Below, one piece after another: positions 22,108-30,540 of a DNA stretch of 64,000 nt (its first letter is position 1; each line of letters starts with the position of its first letter). The notes beneath the pieces are model-generated. The model did no database searches, was not told where the DNA came from, and was given only the letters and a program-made list of their open reading frames with translations. Made by a program: the position numbers and the translations under genes. Location of the stretch: assembly GCF_001269655.1 (NCBI RefSeq), contig NZ_LHVE01000007.1, positions 682,001-746,000 of the forward strand, in the 5' to 3' direction. This DNA comes from Pseudomonas thivervalensis (GTDB lineage Bacteria > Pseudomonadota > Gammaproteobacteria > Pseudomonadales > Pseudomonadaceae).

Positions 22108-22821
22108 ATGCCGCAAGACACCGAAGCGCCCCTGCGCAAGCGCACCCACAACCTGGCCCATGACCTGGTGGCGAAGCTGAGCCAAAGCATCCTGCTGGGG
22201 CAGTTGAAGCCGGGCGAGAAGCTGCCGTCGGAGGGTGCCATCGTGCAGGCCCATGGCGTCAGTCGAACGGTGGTGCGCGAGGCGATTTCAAAATTACAGG
22301 CCTCGGGGCTGGTGGAGACCCGCCACGGCATCGGCACCTTTGTGCTGGCGCAAACTGGCGAGCAGGGGCTACGACTGAATGTCGACACCGCGGCAGGGGT
22401 GCGAGCGATCCTGGAACTGCGCCTGGGCCTGGAAACCCAGGCAGTCGCCTTGGCGGCCCAGCGCCGCAGCGAACATCAGTTGCAGCAGATGCGTCAGGCG
22501 CTGGATGACTACCAGCGGTTGTCCAACAACAACGACAGCTGCGTCGAAGCCGACCGGCGTTTCCATCTGCTCATCGCTGAAGCCACGGACAATGCCTGTT
22601 TTGTCGAGATCATGCAGCACCTGGGCAATGCGATGATTCCCAGGACCCGCGTGAACGTGGCCGAGCGCGGCCAAGCTGATTTAAGCAAGCTGGCGCAGTT
22701 TGCCAGCCTCGAACACGAGGCGATCTTCAACGCCATCAAGCGCCAGGACCCGGACGCCGCCCGCGCCGCCATGTGGCTACACCTGACCAACAGCCGTGAC
22801 CGGTTCGGCGCGGGGCCCTGA
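22108..22821 (+). CDS. FadR/GntR-family transcriptional regulator (likely of glucarate genes)
   Basis: 237-aa regulator. The N-terminal winged helix is clear (LVAKLSQSILLGQLKPGEKLPSEGAIVQAHGVSRTVVREA pattern, residues about 10-75). The C-terminal FCD domain (residues about 95-225) has ILELRLGLETQAVALAA and the metal/ligand histidines in DRRFHLLIAEAT and SLEHEAIFNAIK. It is divergent from gudP-gudD with two operator-like repeats between them, so it is probably a repressor relieved by glucarate or a catabolite. AAGGAAC precedes the ATG. Confidence 0.85.
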   Translation: MPQDTEAPLRKRTHNLAHDLVAKLSQSILLGQLKPGEKLPSEGAIVQAHGVSRTVVREAISKLQASGLVETRHGIGTFVLAQTGEQGLRLNVDTAAGVRAILELRLGLETQAVALAAQRRSEHQLQQMRQALDDYQRLSNNNDSCVEADRRFHLLIAEATDNACFVEIMQHLGNAMIPRTRVNVAERGQADLSKLAQFASLEHEAIFNAIKRQDPDAARAAMWLHLTNSRDRFGAGP

Positions 22822-22846
22822 CGGTTCACCGTCGCCTGACCCACCG

Positions 22847-23079
22847 CCATCGCGAGCAGGCTCGCTCCCACAAGGGATCTGTGGCGCCTGCGATACCTGA
22901 GAACACCCCGAAAAAACTGTGGGAGCGAGCTTGCTCGCGATGGCGCTGGCCCAGCCGACATTCCCATCAACTGACCCACCGCTTTCGCGAGCAAGCTCGC
23001 TCCCACAAGGGATTTGTGGTGGCAGCGATGCCTGAGAACACCTCGGAAAAACGGTGGGAGCGAGCTTGCTCGCGATGGC
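22847..23079. repeat. Array of four type A REPs (duplicated REP doublet)
   Basis: Four type A palindromes in alternating orientation. The spacer GGGATCTGTGGCGCCTGCGAT...CTGAGAACACC after the first recurs, diverged, as GGGATTTGTGGTGGCAGCGAT...CTGAGAACACC after the third, so a two-REP unit has been duplicated. This fills the 304-bp gap between the regulator and the convergent hydrolase; I see no gene there. Confidence 0.85.
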
Positions 23080-23125
23080 GGCGGCACAGCCAACATCCCC
23101 ATAACTGACCCACCACTTCAGTGGG

Positions 23126-24073
23126 TCAGCCCGCTTTGGCCGGGCCAGTGGGGGCGTTGCCGGCAACGGGCGATGGTGAGCTTTTCATCAGCGCATCCAA
23201 GGCCTGCCGGTAGTTTTTACCCGCCAGGCTCATGCTGTTGTTATGTGTCGCCCCGGGCACCAGCAGCAGGCGCTTGGGCTCCCGGGCGGCGTTGAACAGT
23301 TGCTCGCTGAACCGTGGCGGCACGTAACGGTCGGCCGCGCCATGGACGATCAGCAGCGGCATGTTGATCTCGCCGATCTTGTCGATGGAATCGAACTTCT
23401 GCGACAACAACCAGCGCACTGGCAGGGAAGTATTCGCCATCGCGGTGGCGACATCGCCCAGGGAGGTGAACGTGGATTCGATCACCAGGCCCCGGACCTG
23501 TGCCTTGCCATCCTTCGCTGCCTGCTGCCCGAGCTGCGCGGCGAGGTCCACCGCGACGGCACCGCCCAGGGAATGACCATAGATCAGCCGAAGGCTTGGG
23601 TCCGGTTGCAAGGCTTCGAGACGCTCCCAGGCGATGCGTGCGTCTTCATAGACGCTGGCTTCCGATGGCAGGTCCCCATGGCTTTTGCCAAAGCCACGGT
23701 AGTCGATCGCCAGTACCGAATAGCCCAGCGCCCGCAGTTGCTGGATACGAAACAACTGGCCGGTCAGATTCCAACGCACACCGTGTAAATACAGGATGGC
23801 CGGCGCATTCTTGCGTTCGGCCGGCCACCACCAACCATGGATATTTTCTCCGGCCTTGAAGCTTTTCGGCTTGAGGTCGAACTCCTGCACACCGCTGGGC
23901 AGCCCACTGAACCAGCTTGCGGTCCCCGGCTCGATGCGAAAGACCAGTTCCCGCTCCTTGTGCTGCAACACAGCACAGCCCACCGGTAGGCCGACCACCA
24001 ATGCGCTCATGCACAGCCAGGCCAACCAGCGGCGTTTCAGGCCAGAAAGTAAGAGTGAAGCCATCGATGCCAT
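23126..24073 (-). CDS. Alpha/beta hydrolase, membrane-anchored or lipoprotein-like
   Basis: 315-aa serine hydrolase of the YfhR/BEM46-like group. The hydrophobic N-terminus (RRWLAWLCMSALVVGLPVGC) ends in a possible lipobox with Cys about residue 33, suggesting attachment to the envelope. The nucleophile elbow is GHSLGG (LIYGHSLGGAVAVDLAA), the acid lies in LLIVHGAADRYVPP, and the histidine in PGATHNNSMSL. The substrate is unknown. Two ATGs three codons apart (24073, 24064) are possible starts and neither has a clear ribosome site. Confidence 0.8.
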   Translation of the reverse strand: MASMASLLLSGLKRRWLAWLCMSALVVGLPVGCAVLQHKERELVFRIEPGTASWFSGLPSGVQEFDLKPKSFKAGENIHGWWWPAERKNAPAILYLHGVRWNLTGQLFRIQQLRALGYSVLAIDYRGFGKSHGDLPSEASVYEDARIAWERLEALQPDPSLRLIYGHSLGGAVAVDLAAQLGQQAAKDGKAQVRGLVIESTFTSLGDVATAMANTSLPVRWLLSQKFDSIDKIGEINMPLLIVHGAADRYVPPRFSEQLFNAAREPKRLLLVPGATHNNSMSLAGKNYRQALDALMKSSPSPVAGNAPTGPAKAG

Positions 24074-24327
24074 TCGCTACTCGAATCCGAAGATGCCTTG
24101 TAGCAGATTCATTGACCGTTTCGCGACTGCCGCACAGCCGAGCGGGGGGCAAGTACCCTCGTCACGTAGGGTTCGCTTGGCGAAAATGGCGGGCCAAGGT
24201 CGGGCAAGTGGAGAAAAAACCTGAGCGATAAAGGGCGGATGTCATTCGTCTGAAGCGCGCTTTTCAGCGCTGGAAAATCCCCAGGCCCTGTGCCTTACTC
24301 CCTATTCCTTTGGGGGAGGGCAACACG

Positions 24328-24870
24328 ATGCGACGTAGAAGCGCACAGTATTGGCTTTGGGTTAACAGTCGGTTGCCGGGGCGCAACCACGAAGAGACAT
24401 TGGAAGACGGCACGCAAATCGAGGTCCAGGCGCGGATCAATCCTCAGGGCATGACCCAGGTTTTCGTTGGTGTCCATCGTCCGAGCGCGCAGATGCGGGT
24501 CGAGGAATTCTACGATCGCACCTTGCGTGAGCCGCTGGCCCAGGCGCTGGAATGGGGCCTGGACCGGGCGCGGGATATTATTACCGGTACCGCGTGTTTC
24601 AAGGCGCCCCACAAGATCCAGACGACCCTCGGGCCGTTGATCCAGGACGAATGTGCTCTGGCCCTGCGGCGCATGGACATGAGCGAGGAAGAGCGGCGCA
24701 GCCTCAAGGCCCGGGATGCGTGGACCGAGTACCTCAGCGCCAAGGAAGCGATGCTGGCACTGATGCGTTCGGCCCGGGTCGATGCCAATGCCTGGGAAAC
24801 GCAGACACGGCGACTGCGCGAAGCGATCGACCGGCGTGCCTCGCTGGCGCGAGTGTGCTTCGGTGACTGA
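24328..24870 (+). CDS. Conserved-looking hypothetical protein, 180 aa
   Basis: Not recognised. The ATG at 24328 follows GGGGGAGGGCAACACG, a strong ribosome site. The sequence begins MRRRSAQYWLWVNSRLPG, is soluble, and looks mixed alpha/beta in the first half (LEDGTQIEVQARINPQGMTQVFVGVHRP) and helical in the second (SEEERRSLKARDAWTEYLSAKEAM). No signal peptide, cysteine cluster or obvious catalytic motif. GC-rich third positions fit a real gene. Both neighbours point towards or away without an operon link. Confidence 0.6.
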   Translation: MRRRSAQYWLWVNSRLPGRNHEETLEDGTQIEVQARINPQGMTQVFVGVHRPSAQMRVEEFYDRTLREPLAQALEWGLDRARDIITGTACFKAPHKIQTTLGPLIQDECALALRRMDMSEEERRSLKARDAWTEYLSAKEAMLALMRSARVDANAWETQTRRLREAIDRRASLARVCFGD

Positions 24871-24877
24871 GATGACC

Positions 24878-24938
24878 TTGTGGGGGAGGAAATAAACCCC
24901 CTCCCCAAGATAATGCCTGCATGGCAGAGGGGGCATTA
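24878..24938. terminator. Possible terminator hairpins between convergent genes
   Basis: Two hairpin-capable stretches: TGGGGGAGG...CCCCCTCCCC (24882-24906) and TAATGCC (24911-24917) with GGCATTA (24932-24938). Neither has a strong T-run. The position between a plus-strand and a minus-strand stop supports the reading. Confidence 0.35.
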
Positions 24939-25727
24939 CGCATCCTCAAGCTGAACCCGCTCAAACGTCCGTTCAGTCTTGCCATACCCCACCTTTGGCA
25001 CCCCCGCCAGGCGCTGATGCAGCACCTGGGTCAATGAGCAGCCAGGAGCCAGGTAGGTGTCGCCGAAATCTCCATCCAGTCGCATTGGGTGAGCAATCAC
25101 TTCCAGCACACCATGGTCCGGTGGTGCGGCGTGATGCAAGTCGGCCGGCGTGCAGACATAGTCAGCCGTTGCGCCGCATAAATGACGCAGGCGACGGTTG
25201 AGTAAGGTCTTGAAGATGCGCTTGGACATATTCAGGTTTGCCCCAAGATTGCGCGCCAGGCGAATGGGCACCTCTTGCCGCGCAGCGAAGCGCGCCACCA
25301 ATTCACCGATGGGCCAGATGTTGTGCACGTGCTGATGCGAGTCCAAGTGGCTTGGACGCAAGCCATGATCCAGGCAGCGTTGCCATTGCGCCTGAAGTTC
25401 GTCCGTTATGGCTGCGAGGTCTTTTGGGCCCAGACGTAGGCAATAGCGTGAGAGGTTGAAGTTGAAATGACCGTCCGCATGGCAAAACGTCGGGCACGAC
25501 TTTATGGCCTGGCTCAACGGCTGCCCATGGCTGAGATTGAAATGCAGGCCGATACGCCCTTTGAGCCGGGGACGTCGGGACAGTGCGCACGCCTGTTCGA
25601 AGCCCGGCATATTAGCCATGATGGTCGCGGAACTGATGACGCCTGCTTCGAAGGCTTGAACGATTATCATGTTTTCACTGACGCACAGTCCGAAGTCGTC
25701 AGCGTTGATGATCACTTGGAGGGGCAT
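24936..25727 (-). CDS. ChbG/HpnK (YdjC-like) carbohydrate deacetylase
   Basis: 263-aa member of the ChbG/HpnK deacetylase family, which removes N- or O-acetyl groups from oligosaccharides or hopanoid-linked sugars. The metal-site residues are visible: the N-terminal INADDFGL aspartates and the later DSHQHVHN histidines; IGLHFNLSHGQPL is also typical. It is the last gene of the exopolysaccharide run, and its start overlaps the previous gene by 29 bases, with AAAAGGAG before the ATG. Location suggests it trims acetyl groups on the polysaccharide precursor, which is inference. No signal peptide, so cytoplasmic. Confidence 0.82.
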   Translation of the reverse strand: MPLQVIINADDFGLCVSENMIIVQAFEAGVISSATIMANMPGFEQACALSRRPRLKGRIGLHFNLSHGQPLSQAIKSCPTFCHADGHFNFNLSRYCLRLGPKDLAAITDELQAQWQRCLDHGLRPSHLDSHQHVHNIWPIGELVARFAARQEVPIRLARNLGANLNMSKRIFKTLLNRRLRHLCGATADYVCTPADLHHAAPPDHGVLEVIAHPMRLDGDFGDTYLAPGCSLTQVLHQRLAGVPKVGYGKTERTFERVQLEDA

Positions 25728-26877
25728 GGGGAATCTCCTTTTCCTTGGGGATAGAAGGTGAATCTGTTGCTGTGGTTTTTGGGGGAGGCTGTTTGCGAAG
25801 CCAGGGTTTAAGACTTTTCCAGAGCCGCAAGGCGAGCCCGAGGATCAGGCCAGCGGGTTGCCACGAATAAAAACTCCAACGCCAATGTTCCAGTTGTCCG
25901 GTCATGCGTTCGTGCAATTGATGGCTGGAGTTATCGAGACTGACACGGGACGCGTCGATCCATCGCCAGTTTTCGTCCAGCCCCCAGCGAATCCACTCTT
26001 CGAGCAATACCCGGCCGCTGCCCAGGTCGGCATGCTGCGGCAGGAATGCCAGGTTGTAGTCATACAATCGGCCTTGGTCCAGCAGGCCCAGGCGATAGCT
26101 GATGCATTCACCGTTCAGCTCCAGCAGCACCACCCGCACCTGACCTTGAGCGGCGAGGGCGGTGAAGGCGTGGTTCATCCACTGTCGGCGCCTGGGATCG
26201 GCAAAGATGCCGACGCCTTCTTCACCTTTCCAGCTGGCAGCCTCGACATCGGTAAGGGCTCGCAACAATTGCCCCATGCTGATGGCGTCCGGCGTTATCC
26301 GGCGGATCTCTGCGCCACAAGCGGCGATCCGCTTGCGCGCTCGGCGCAGCTTGTAGCGTGGATCGCCGGAAATCTCCTGATGGTCGCTGTCGCTGATCAG
26401 GTGCACCGGAACCCGGCAACTCAGGCGCCGCTCCCCGGTGGAACTCAACGTCATCCAGGCGCTAAGAACGCTTTGCTCGCCGACCGGCTCCACCACCTCA
26501 TTGAGTTGTAGCATCGCGTGGGGCACATGCTGTCGGATTTGCACCAGCGCCTGGCCCATGCCTTCGGCGTCCAAACGCGCCAGCAGAGCGATGCGGTCGG
26601 CCAAGGGGTAACCCAAGTGGTGCAATACTCGGAACCGCAGTCCACCCATGCGCTCACGTCCCGAAACCAGGGGCAGGCATAGCGACAAGTCCTGGTCCTG
26701 CCAGCCTAGTAGCACCTGCAACTGCTGATCGGGCAGCAGGGCAAATTCCGCCGCTTGTAGCCAGGCCAGGGTGTTGAACGGTGTTGCGTCGGCCACCTGG
26801 GTTCGCAGCTGTTCGTAAGCTGATACAGGAAAGTCCGCCGCGCTCAGGGAGCGATACCACTGGAAGCGGATCGTCAT
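25699..26877 (-). CDS. BioF2/CelD-like GNAT acyltransferase of the exopolysaccharide cluster
   Basis: 392-aa protein resembling the PF13480 (BioF2-like, CelD/BcsL) acetyltransferase domain: PFNTLAWLQAAEF at the N-terminus, SGDPRYKLRRARKRI in the middle and a GNAT core near RVVLLELNGECISYRLGLL. The C-terminus has one hydrophobic stretch (WQPAGLILGLALRLW) followed by a basic Pro-rich tail, so it may touch the membrane. It probably acylates a sugar of the polysaccharide. Five bases separate it from the GNAT gene upstream. A diverged fragment of its 5' end is found again between the two upstream GNAT genes. Confidence 0.72.
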   Translation of the reverse strand: MTIRFQWYRSLSAADFPVSAYEQLRTQVADATPFNTLAWLQAAEFALLPDQQLQVLLGWQDQDLSLCLPLVSGRERMGGLRFRVLHHLGYPLADRIALLARLDAEGMGQALVQIRQHVPHAMLQLNEVVEPVGEQSVLSAWMTLSSTGERRLSCRVPVHLISDSDHQEISGDPRYKLRRARKRIAACGAEIRRITPDAISMGQLLRALTDVEAASWKGEEGVGIFADPRRRQWMNHAFTALAAQGQVRVVLLELNGECISYRLGLLDQGRLYDYNLAFLPQHADLGSGRVLLEEWIRWGLDENWRWIDASRVSLDNSSHQLHERMTGQLEHWRWSFYSWQPAGLILGLALRLWKSLKPWLRKQPPPKTTATDSPSIPKEKEIPHAPPSDHQR

Positions 26878-26882
26878 GGACG

Positions 26883-27572
26883 TCAGGCCGCCGCAGTGGA
26901 GGTAACCGGCTTGGCCGGTTTACGAAAGGAGTCCAGCATGGCGCCCGTGTAAAACGTGTCACGGAAGAATCGCCAGCGGCCGAACAGGCAGTACATGTGG
27001 GTGATCTGGCCGCGCTCCTGATAGTCCATGCGCAGGTGCAGCTTGAGGGCTGGAATGTTACGCAGCTCGAAGACGTCGACCACTTTGTTGCAACCTTGCT
27101 CGGCCATGGCTTTCCACAGATCCAACTGGAAATCCACCGATAGCTGGGTTCCCCAGTAAGCGCGGTACGACTCACCGCCGAACTCGAAGAACTCACCCGG
27201 TTTGACCGGGAACCAGCAGCGAAAGAAATGGCGGTCGAAGTAGTCCCGTGTACTGCCCCAGATGAAAGCGACGGTGTCGCCCTTGTCGTCCAGGTACATA
27301 AGCCCGGTGTGGCCTTCGGCGGCCAGTTCACGCATGGTTTCGACGCGGTCGCCAAAGTAGGTGGCGAAGGCATCGGCATTGCTGGTGGTAATGCGTTCCC
27401 GACGCAACGGCGTATAAGGCCTGAGGTTGTTGGGCCGTATCGGACTGACCAGGTCGCGTTCCATCCACACCAATTGCTCGTGGAAATATACGTAGTGTCT
27501 GCACAGCTGTTTCAGAACGGCGCGCAGACCTTTTTTCTGAATGCGATCACGCAATTTTTGCAGAATGTTCAT
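26883..27572 (-). CDS. GNAT-family acetyltransferase, copy 1 of a tandem pair
   Basis: 229-aa protein starting MNILQKLRDRIQKKG at the ATG at 27572, preceded by CAGGAGGCACC. The central part (GHTGLMYLDDKGDTVAFIWGSTRDYF) and the end (LHLRMDYQERGQITHMY) have the pattern of GNAT proteins, in particular the last strand-helix N..AL.LH..M.Y.ERG. It closely resembles the next gene upstream along most of its length; by eye well over half of the residues are identical. It probably acetylates a nucleotide-sugar or glycan intermediate, inferred from the cluster. Confidence 0.72.
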   Translation of the reverse strand: MNILQKLRDRIQKKGLRAVLKQLCRHYVYFHEQLVWMERDLVSPIRPNNLRPYTPLRRERITTSNADAFATYFGDRVETMRELAAEGHTGLMYLDDKGDTVAFIWGSTRDYFDRHFFRCWFPVKPGEFFEFGGESYRAYWGTQLSVDFQLDLWKAMAEQGCNKVVDVFELRNIPALKLHLRMDYQERGQITHMYCLFGRWRFFRDTFYTGAMLDSFRKPAKPVTSTAAA

Positions 27573-27668
27573 GGTGCCTCCTGATGGGCGGCGGGTTGGG
27601 GAAGGGGAAGCTCCCACGCCGCTGAGGCGGCAGGGAGCAACACCATTGGCACTGGATCGCCATGGACA
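27573..27668. pseudogene. Duplication scar: 5' remnant of the acyltransferase gene joined to the 3' tail of the glycosidase-like gene
   Basis: Read on the minus strand, the stretch starting ATGGCGATCCAG at 27663 resembles the first 11 codons of the gene at 26877 (26 of 33 bases the same by my count), keeping even the same distance from the preceding GNAT stop. It then passes into CCAACCCGCCGCCCATCAG, which matches the last codons of the glycosidase-like gene at 28362-28385. This is the junction left by a tandem duplication of one GNAT gene with its edges. Confidence 0.65.
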
Positions 27669-28361
27669 TCAGACCGCCGCCGCAGTCGATGCCACTGGCT
27701 GGTCTGGTTTTTGAAAGGCGCTCAGTGCCGAGCCGCGGTAGAGCGTGTCGCGGAAAAACCGCCAGTGACCGAACAGCCGATACACGTGAGTGATCTTGCC
27801 GCGTTCCTGGAAGCCCATGCGGATATGCATCTTGATCGCCTGGACGTTTTGCAGATCGCAGACATCGACCATGGTGTCGCAACCTTGTTCGGCCATGACT
27901 TTCCACACTTCCAACTGCATGTCCGCCGATATACTGGAGCCCCAGTATTTACGGATCGCCTCGCCACCGAACTGAAAGTACTCGCCAGGCTTGATCGGGA
28001 AGTTGCAGCGATAGAAATGGCGATCGAAATAATCTCGTGTACTGGCCCAGGCAAAACCCACGGTGTCGCCCTGATCATCCAGGTACATCAGGCCTGTGTA
28101 GCCTTCGGCCGCCAGCTCGCGCATGGTTTCGACGCGGTCGCCGAAGTGCCGGGCAAAAGCATCGGCATTGGCGACTGTGATGAACTCCAGGCGCATCGGT
28201 GGGTAGGGCTTGAGGTTATGCGGGGGCAGTGGGGTCCGCACATCGTGCTCCAGCCACACCAGTCGAGTGTGGAAAAATACGTAGCGCCTGAACAATTGTT
28301 TTAGAACGGCGCTCGGCCCTTTTTTCTGAATGCGATCACGCAGTTTTTGTAGAGCGCTCAT
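27669..28361 (-). CDS. GNAT-family acetyltransferase, copy 2 of a tandem pair
   Basis: 230-aa paralogue of the gene at 26883-27572, with the same opening (LQKLRDRIQKKG), GDRVETMRELAAEG, TGLMYLDDQGDTV, STRDYFDRHF and AAAV-type end. Differences cluster in the N-terminal third and around residues 135-170, suggesting the copies have different substrates. Its ATG overlaps the stop of the upstream gene (ATGA), so the two are translationally coupled. Confidence 0.72.
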   Translation of the reverse strand: MSALQKLRDRIQKKGPSAVLKQLFRRYVFFHTRLVWLEHDVRTPLPPHNLKPYPPMRLEFITVANADAFARHFGDRVETMRELAAEGYTGLMYLDDQGDTVGFAWASTRDYFDRHFYRCNFPIKPGEYFQFGGEAIRKYWGSSISADMQLEVWKVMAEQGCDTMVDVCDLQNVQAIKMHIRMGFQERGKITHVYRLFGHWRFFRDTLYRGSALSAFQKPDQPVASTAAAV

Positions 28362-30337
28362 GGTGCCTCCTGACGGGTGGCGGGTTGGGGGGAAGAGGGG
28401 GCGGTCCAGCCGAGGGCAAACAAGGTTTCCCCTGGCAGGAGAAAACGAATCTGCCCGGCCTCGCAGTTGAACGGGGCGCTGCGGCTGTGATTGTCGGGGC
28501 CGAAATACATCAGCTCGGCTTGCGCCTGGGGGCAGGGCCCGCCGTCCAGGCTGACCTGTTGCGGGCGCGTGCCTTTATTCACGCCCAGCAGGCTGCGTCG
28601 AGCGTCGGTGGCCATGGCCAGCACGTCGACTTCGAAGGCGTCGTTGTCCAGGCGTAGCACCTGGTTGAGCCAATGCTGTTGGATGAACTGCTGGGCCAGG
28701 CCCACCGGCTTGAGTTCGAAGCGCTGGGCGTCGTCCAGTACCCGCACCATGCCTTTGGGGTACACCGGTTCGTCGGCGAGCATGAACCAGTTGAGCATGG
28801 CCAGCCAGCCATCGGCCGAGGCGTTGATGACCACGGACGTCCACCACAGGGCGGCGTAGTGGGTTTCCTGATCGTAGGGGCTCAGGCTCGAGCCGCTGGA
28901 CATGTTGGTCTGGTCCAGCAGCAAGGCTTTTCGCGGTTGGCCCTTATCGTCCAGGCCCACCAGTTCGGCGGCGCGGCGTACGCTGCTGCGATAGACCCGG
29001 GTCGCCAGCAGGTCGCGGATCATCCATTCGTGCCAGGCGAGGGCGTCAATCTGGTCGCTGGACTTGGCCAGCAAGCGCCGCGCCCAATCGATCCCGCGCC
29101 GGTCAGCGGCGTTTTCCGCCAGGGGGCCATTGGTGAACCGCGAGCTGGCCGGGATGGCGATGCGCACTCCGGCACGGGCGTTGGCGGGTGTGGCGCGGAC
29201 CTGGCTGGCCATGCTCTCGAAGACCTGCTGGTAGCTGGCGAAATCCGGGTAATTGAGGTTTGGTTCATCGGCGAAGCTGAGGTAGTGGATGCCTTTGCCG
29301 CCCAAGGCGCGGGTCGCCTTGAGCCAGGCCTGCAAACCGTCGTTGCTGACGCGGTCGGCCCGCAGGTCGGCCTGGCGCTGGCTGCCGGCCAGCAGGGTGA
29401 TGTCCTGGGTAATGCCGAAGCGGTCCTGGTAGAGACGTCGGAACTGATTTTCATAGTCCGGCCTGTCGGCGGTGATGTCGACAAAGCTGTAAAAGCTGGC
29501 GGCCTGGGGCTTGAGGGCTTCGATCAGCGGATACGCCGATGGAGGGGGCACGACGTAGGGCAGGTAAACCCCCAATTTCGGGGTTGTTCCCAGGGCATCG
29601 CCATAGAGTTTCAGGCGCGCTTGCCCCGGGTCCTGGAGCAGCGGTTGAAGCTGTTCGGCGGCCTGGGCGAACAGGTTTGCCGTGCCGTCCAGCCAGAACG
29701 CTGCCTTACCGTTGCCCTGCAATTGCAGGCGCCAGGTTTGCTCGACATTGGCGATGGGCAGGGCGACCTGGTCGAACTGCCAGTAGGCCGGGTAGGGCTT
29801 GAGGTTCAACTGCACCTGTTGACCATCGGCAACGCGCCGGGCTTGCAGGCCGCGCACGCCGCCGTGGAACTTGCCCGCCAGCACGGCTCGCTCACCGGGC
29901 GCGATCTTGAAATACAACTCGTCGCCGTCATGGGTTTCGGCGTTGAAATGCACCTTGGCCGGGGCGTACATCGCGCGGGTATGGGCGTCGTGTTCGACGG
30001 TGTAGCGGCGGAAACTGTAGCCGGGGATTTCCAGCCGATAGCTGGCGGCCCCTGGCAGCAAAGGCCACTGCTGCTCGCCACGTTCCTGGGCCGCCTCGAT
30101 CAAACGCTCACCCACCAGGCGCCCCTGGCCGTTGAGCAAGTACAGATGTTCTGAGTTGGCGTCGGCCTGCCAGGCCGGCACCCAGCGCACGGTCACCCAA
30201 TCCGGGCGGTCGGTCTGCAGGTACAGGCTACCGTCGCGGATCCCGGTCCACTGCATGGCGGCGCCATGGGCCAAGAAGGCCAGGCCCCAAAGGCACAGGC
30301 CAGCGGCCATTTTCCACCGATGCCGTACTGGCCCCAT
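28358..30337 (-). CDS. Putative exported glycoside hydrolase-like protein of the polysaccharide cluster
   Basis: 659 aa from the ATG at 30337. The start RHRWKMAAGLCLWGLAFLAHGAA is a signal peptide. A beta-rich N-terminal part (residues about 30-230) is followed by a probable TIM barrel: GVYLPYVVPPPSAYP, HYLSFADEPNLNYPDF (a DEPN block resembling the NEP acid/base site of clan A glycosidases), LAWHEWMI and LLLDQTNMSSG as a candidate nucleophile strand, ending in a small beta domain. I cannot name the family. It probably acts in the periplasm on the polymer made by the cluster. The start is doubtful: an ATG at 30544 in the same frame overlaps the flippase stop (ATGA), and three REP elements lie, still open, between the two. 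Confidence 0.6.
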   Translation of the reverse strand: MGPVRHRWKMAAGLCLWGLAFLAHGAAMQWTGIRDGSLYLQTDRPDWVTVRWVPAWQADANSEHLYLLNGQGRLVGERLIEAAQERGEQQWPLLPGAASYRLEIPGYSFRRYTVEHDAHTRAMYAPAKVHFNAETHDGDELYFKIAPGERAVLAGKFHGGVRGLQARRVADGQQVQLNLKPYPAYWQFDQVALPIANVEQTWRLQLQGNGKAAFWLDGTANLFAQAAEQLQPLLQDPGQARLKLYGDALGTTPKLGVYLPYVVPPPSAYPLIEALKPQAASFYSFVDITADRPDYENQFRRLYQDRFGITQDITLLAGSQRQADLRADRVSNDGLQAWLKATRALGGKGIHYLSFADEPNLNYPDFASYQQVFESMASQVRATPANARAGVRIAIPASSRFTNGPLAENAADRRGIDWARRLLAKSSDQIDALAWHEWMIRDLLATRVYRSSVRRAAELVGLDDKGQPRKALLLDQTNMSSGSSLSPYDQETHYAALWWTSVVINASADGWLAMLNWFMLADEPVYPKGMVRVLDDAQRFELKPVGLAQQFIQQHWLNQVLRLDNDAFEVDVLAMATDARRSLLGVNKGTRPQQVSLDGGPCPQAQAELMYFGPDNHSRSAPFNCEAGQIRFLLPGETLFALGWTAPSSPQPATRQEAP

Positions 30338-30520
30338 CGCGAGCAAGCTCGCTCCCACCGTTGATTTGCGGTCATCAAAGTGACTGTGCCCGGCACCAGT
30401 CCCCTGTGGGAGCGAGCCTGCTCGCGAAGAGGACGGCACATCCACTATGGATGCAAGCTCACTCACCGCACCCACAAGGACACCACCGCACCCTGTGGGA
30501 GCGAGCTTGCTCGCGATGAC
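30334..30520. repeat. Three type A REPs at the start of the glycosidase-like gene
   Basis: Copies at about 30334-30360, 30404-30427 and 30493-30518. They fall between two possible in-frame starts of the gene at 28358-30337 and contain no in-frame stop on the minus strand. Confidence 0.85.
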
Positions 30521-30540
30521 GGTCTGGCGGATAACCGCGC

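Noticed and set aside
22847..23079. Possible CRISPR array from regularly placed repeats
   Set aside because: The units are palindromic REPs in alternating orientation with related spacers, and no cas gene exists nearby.
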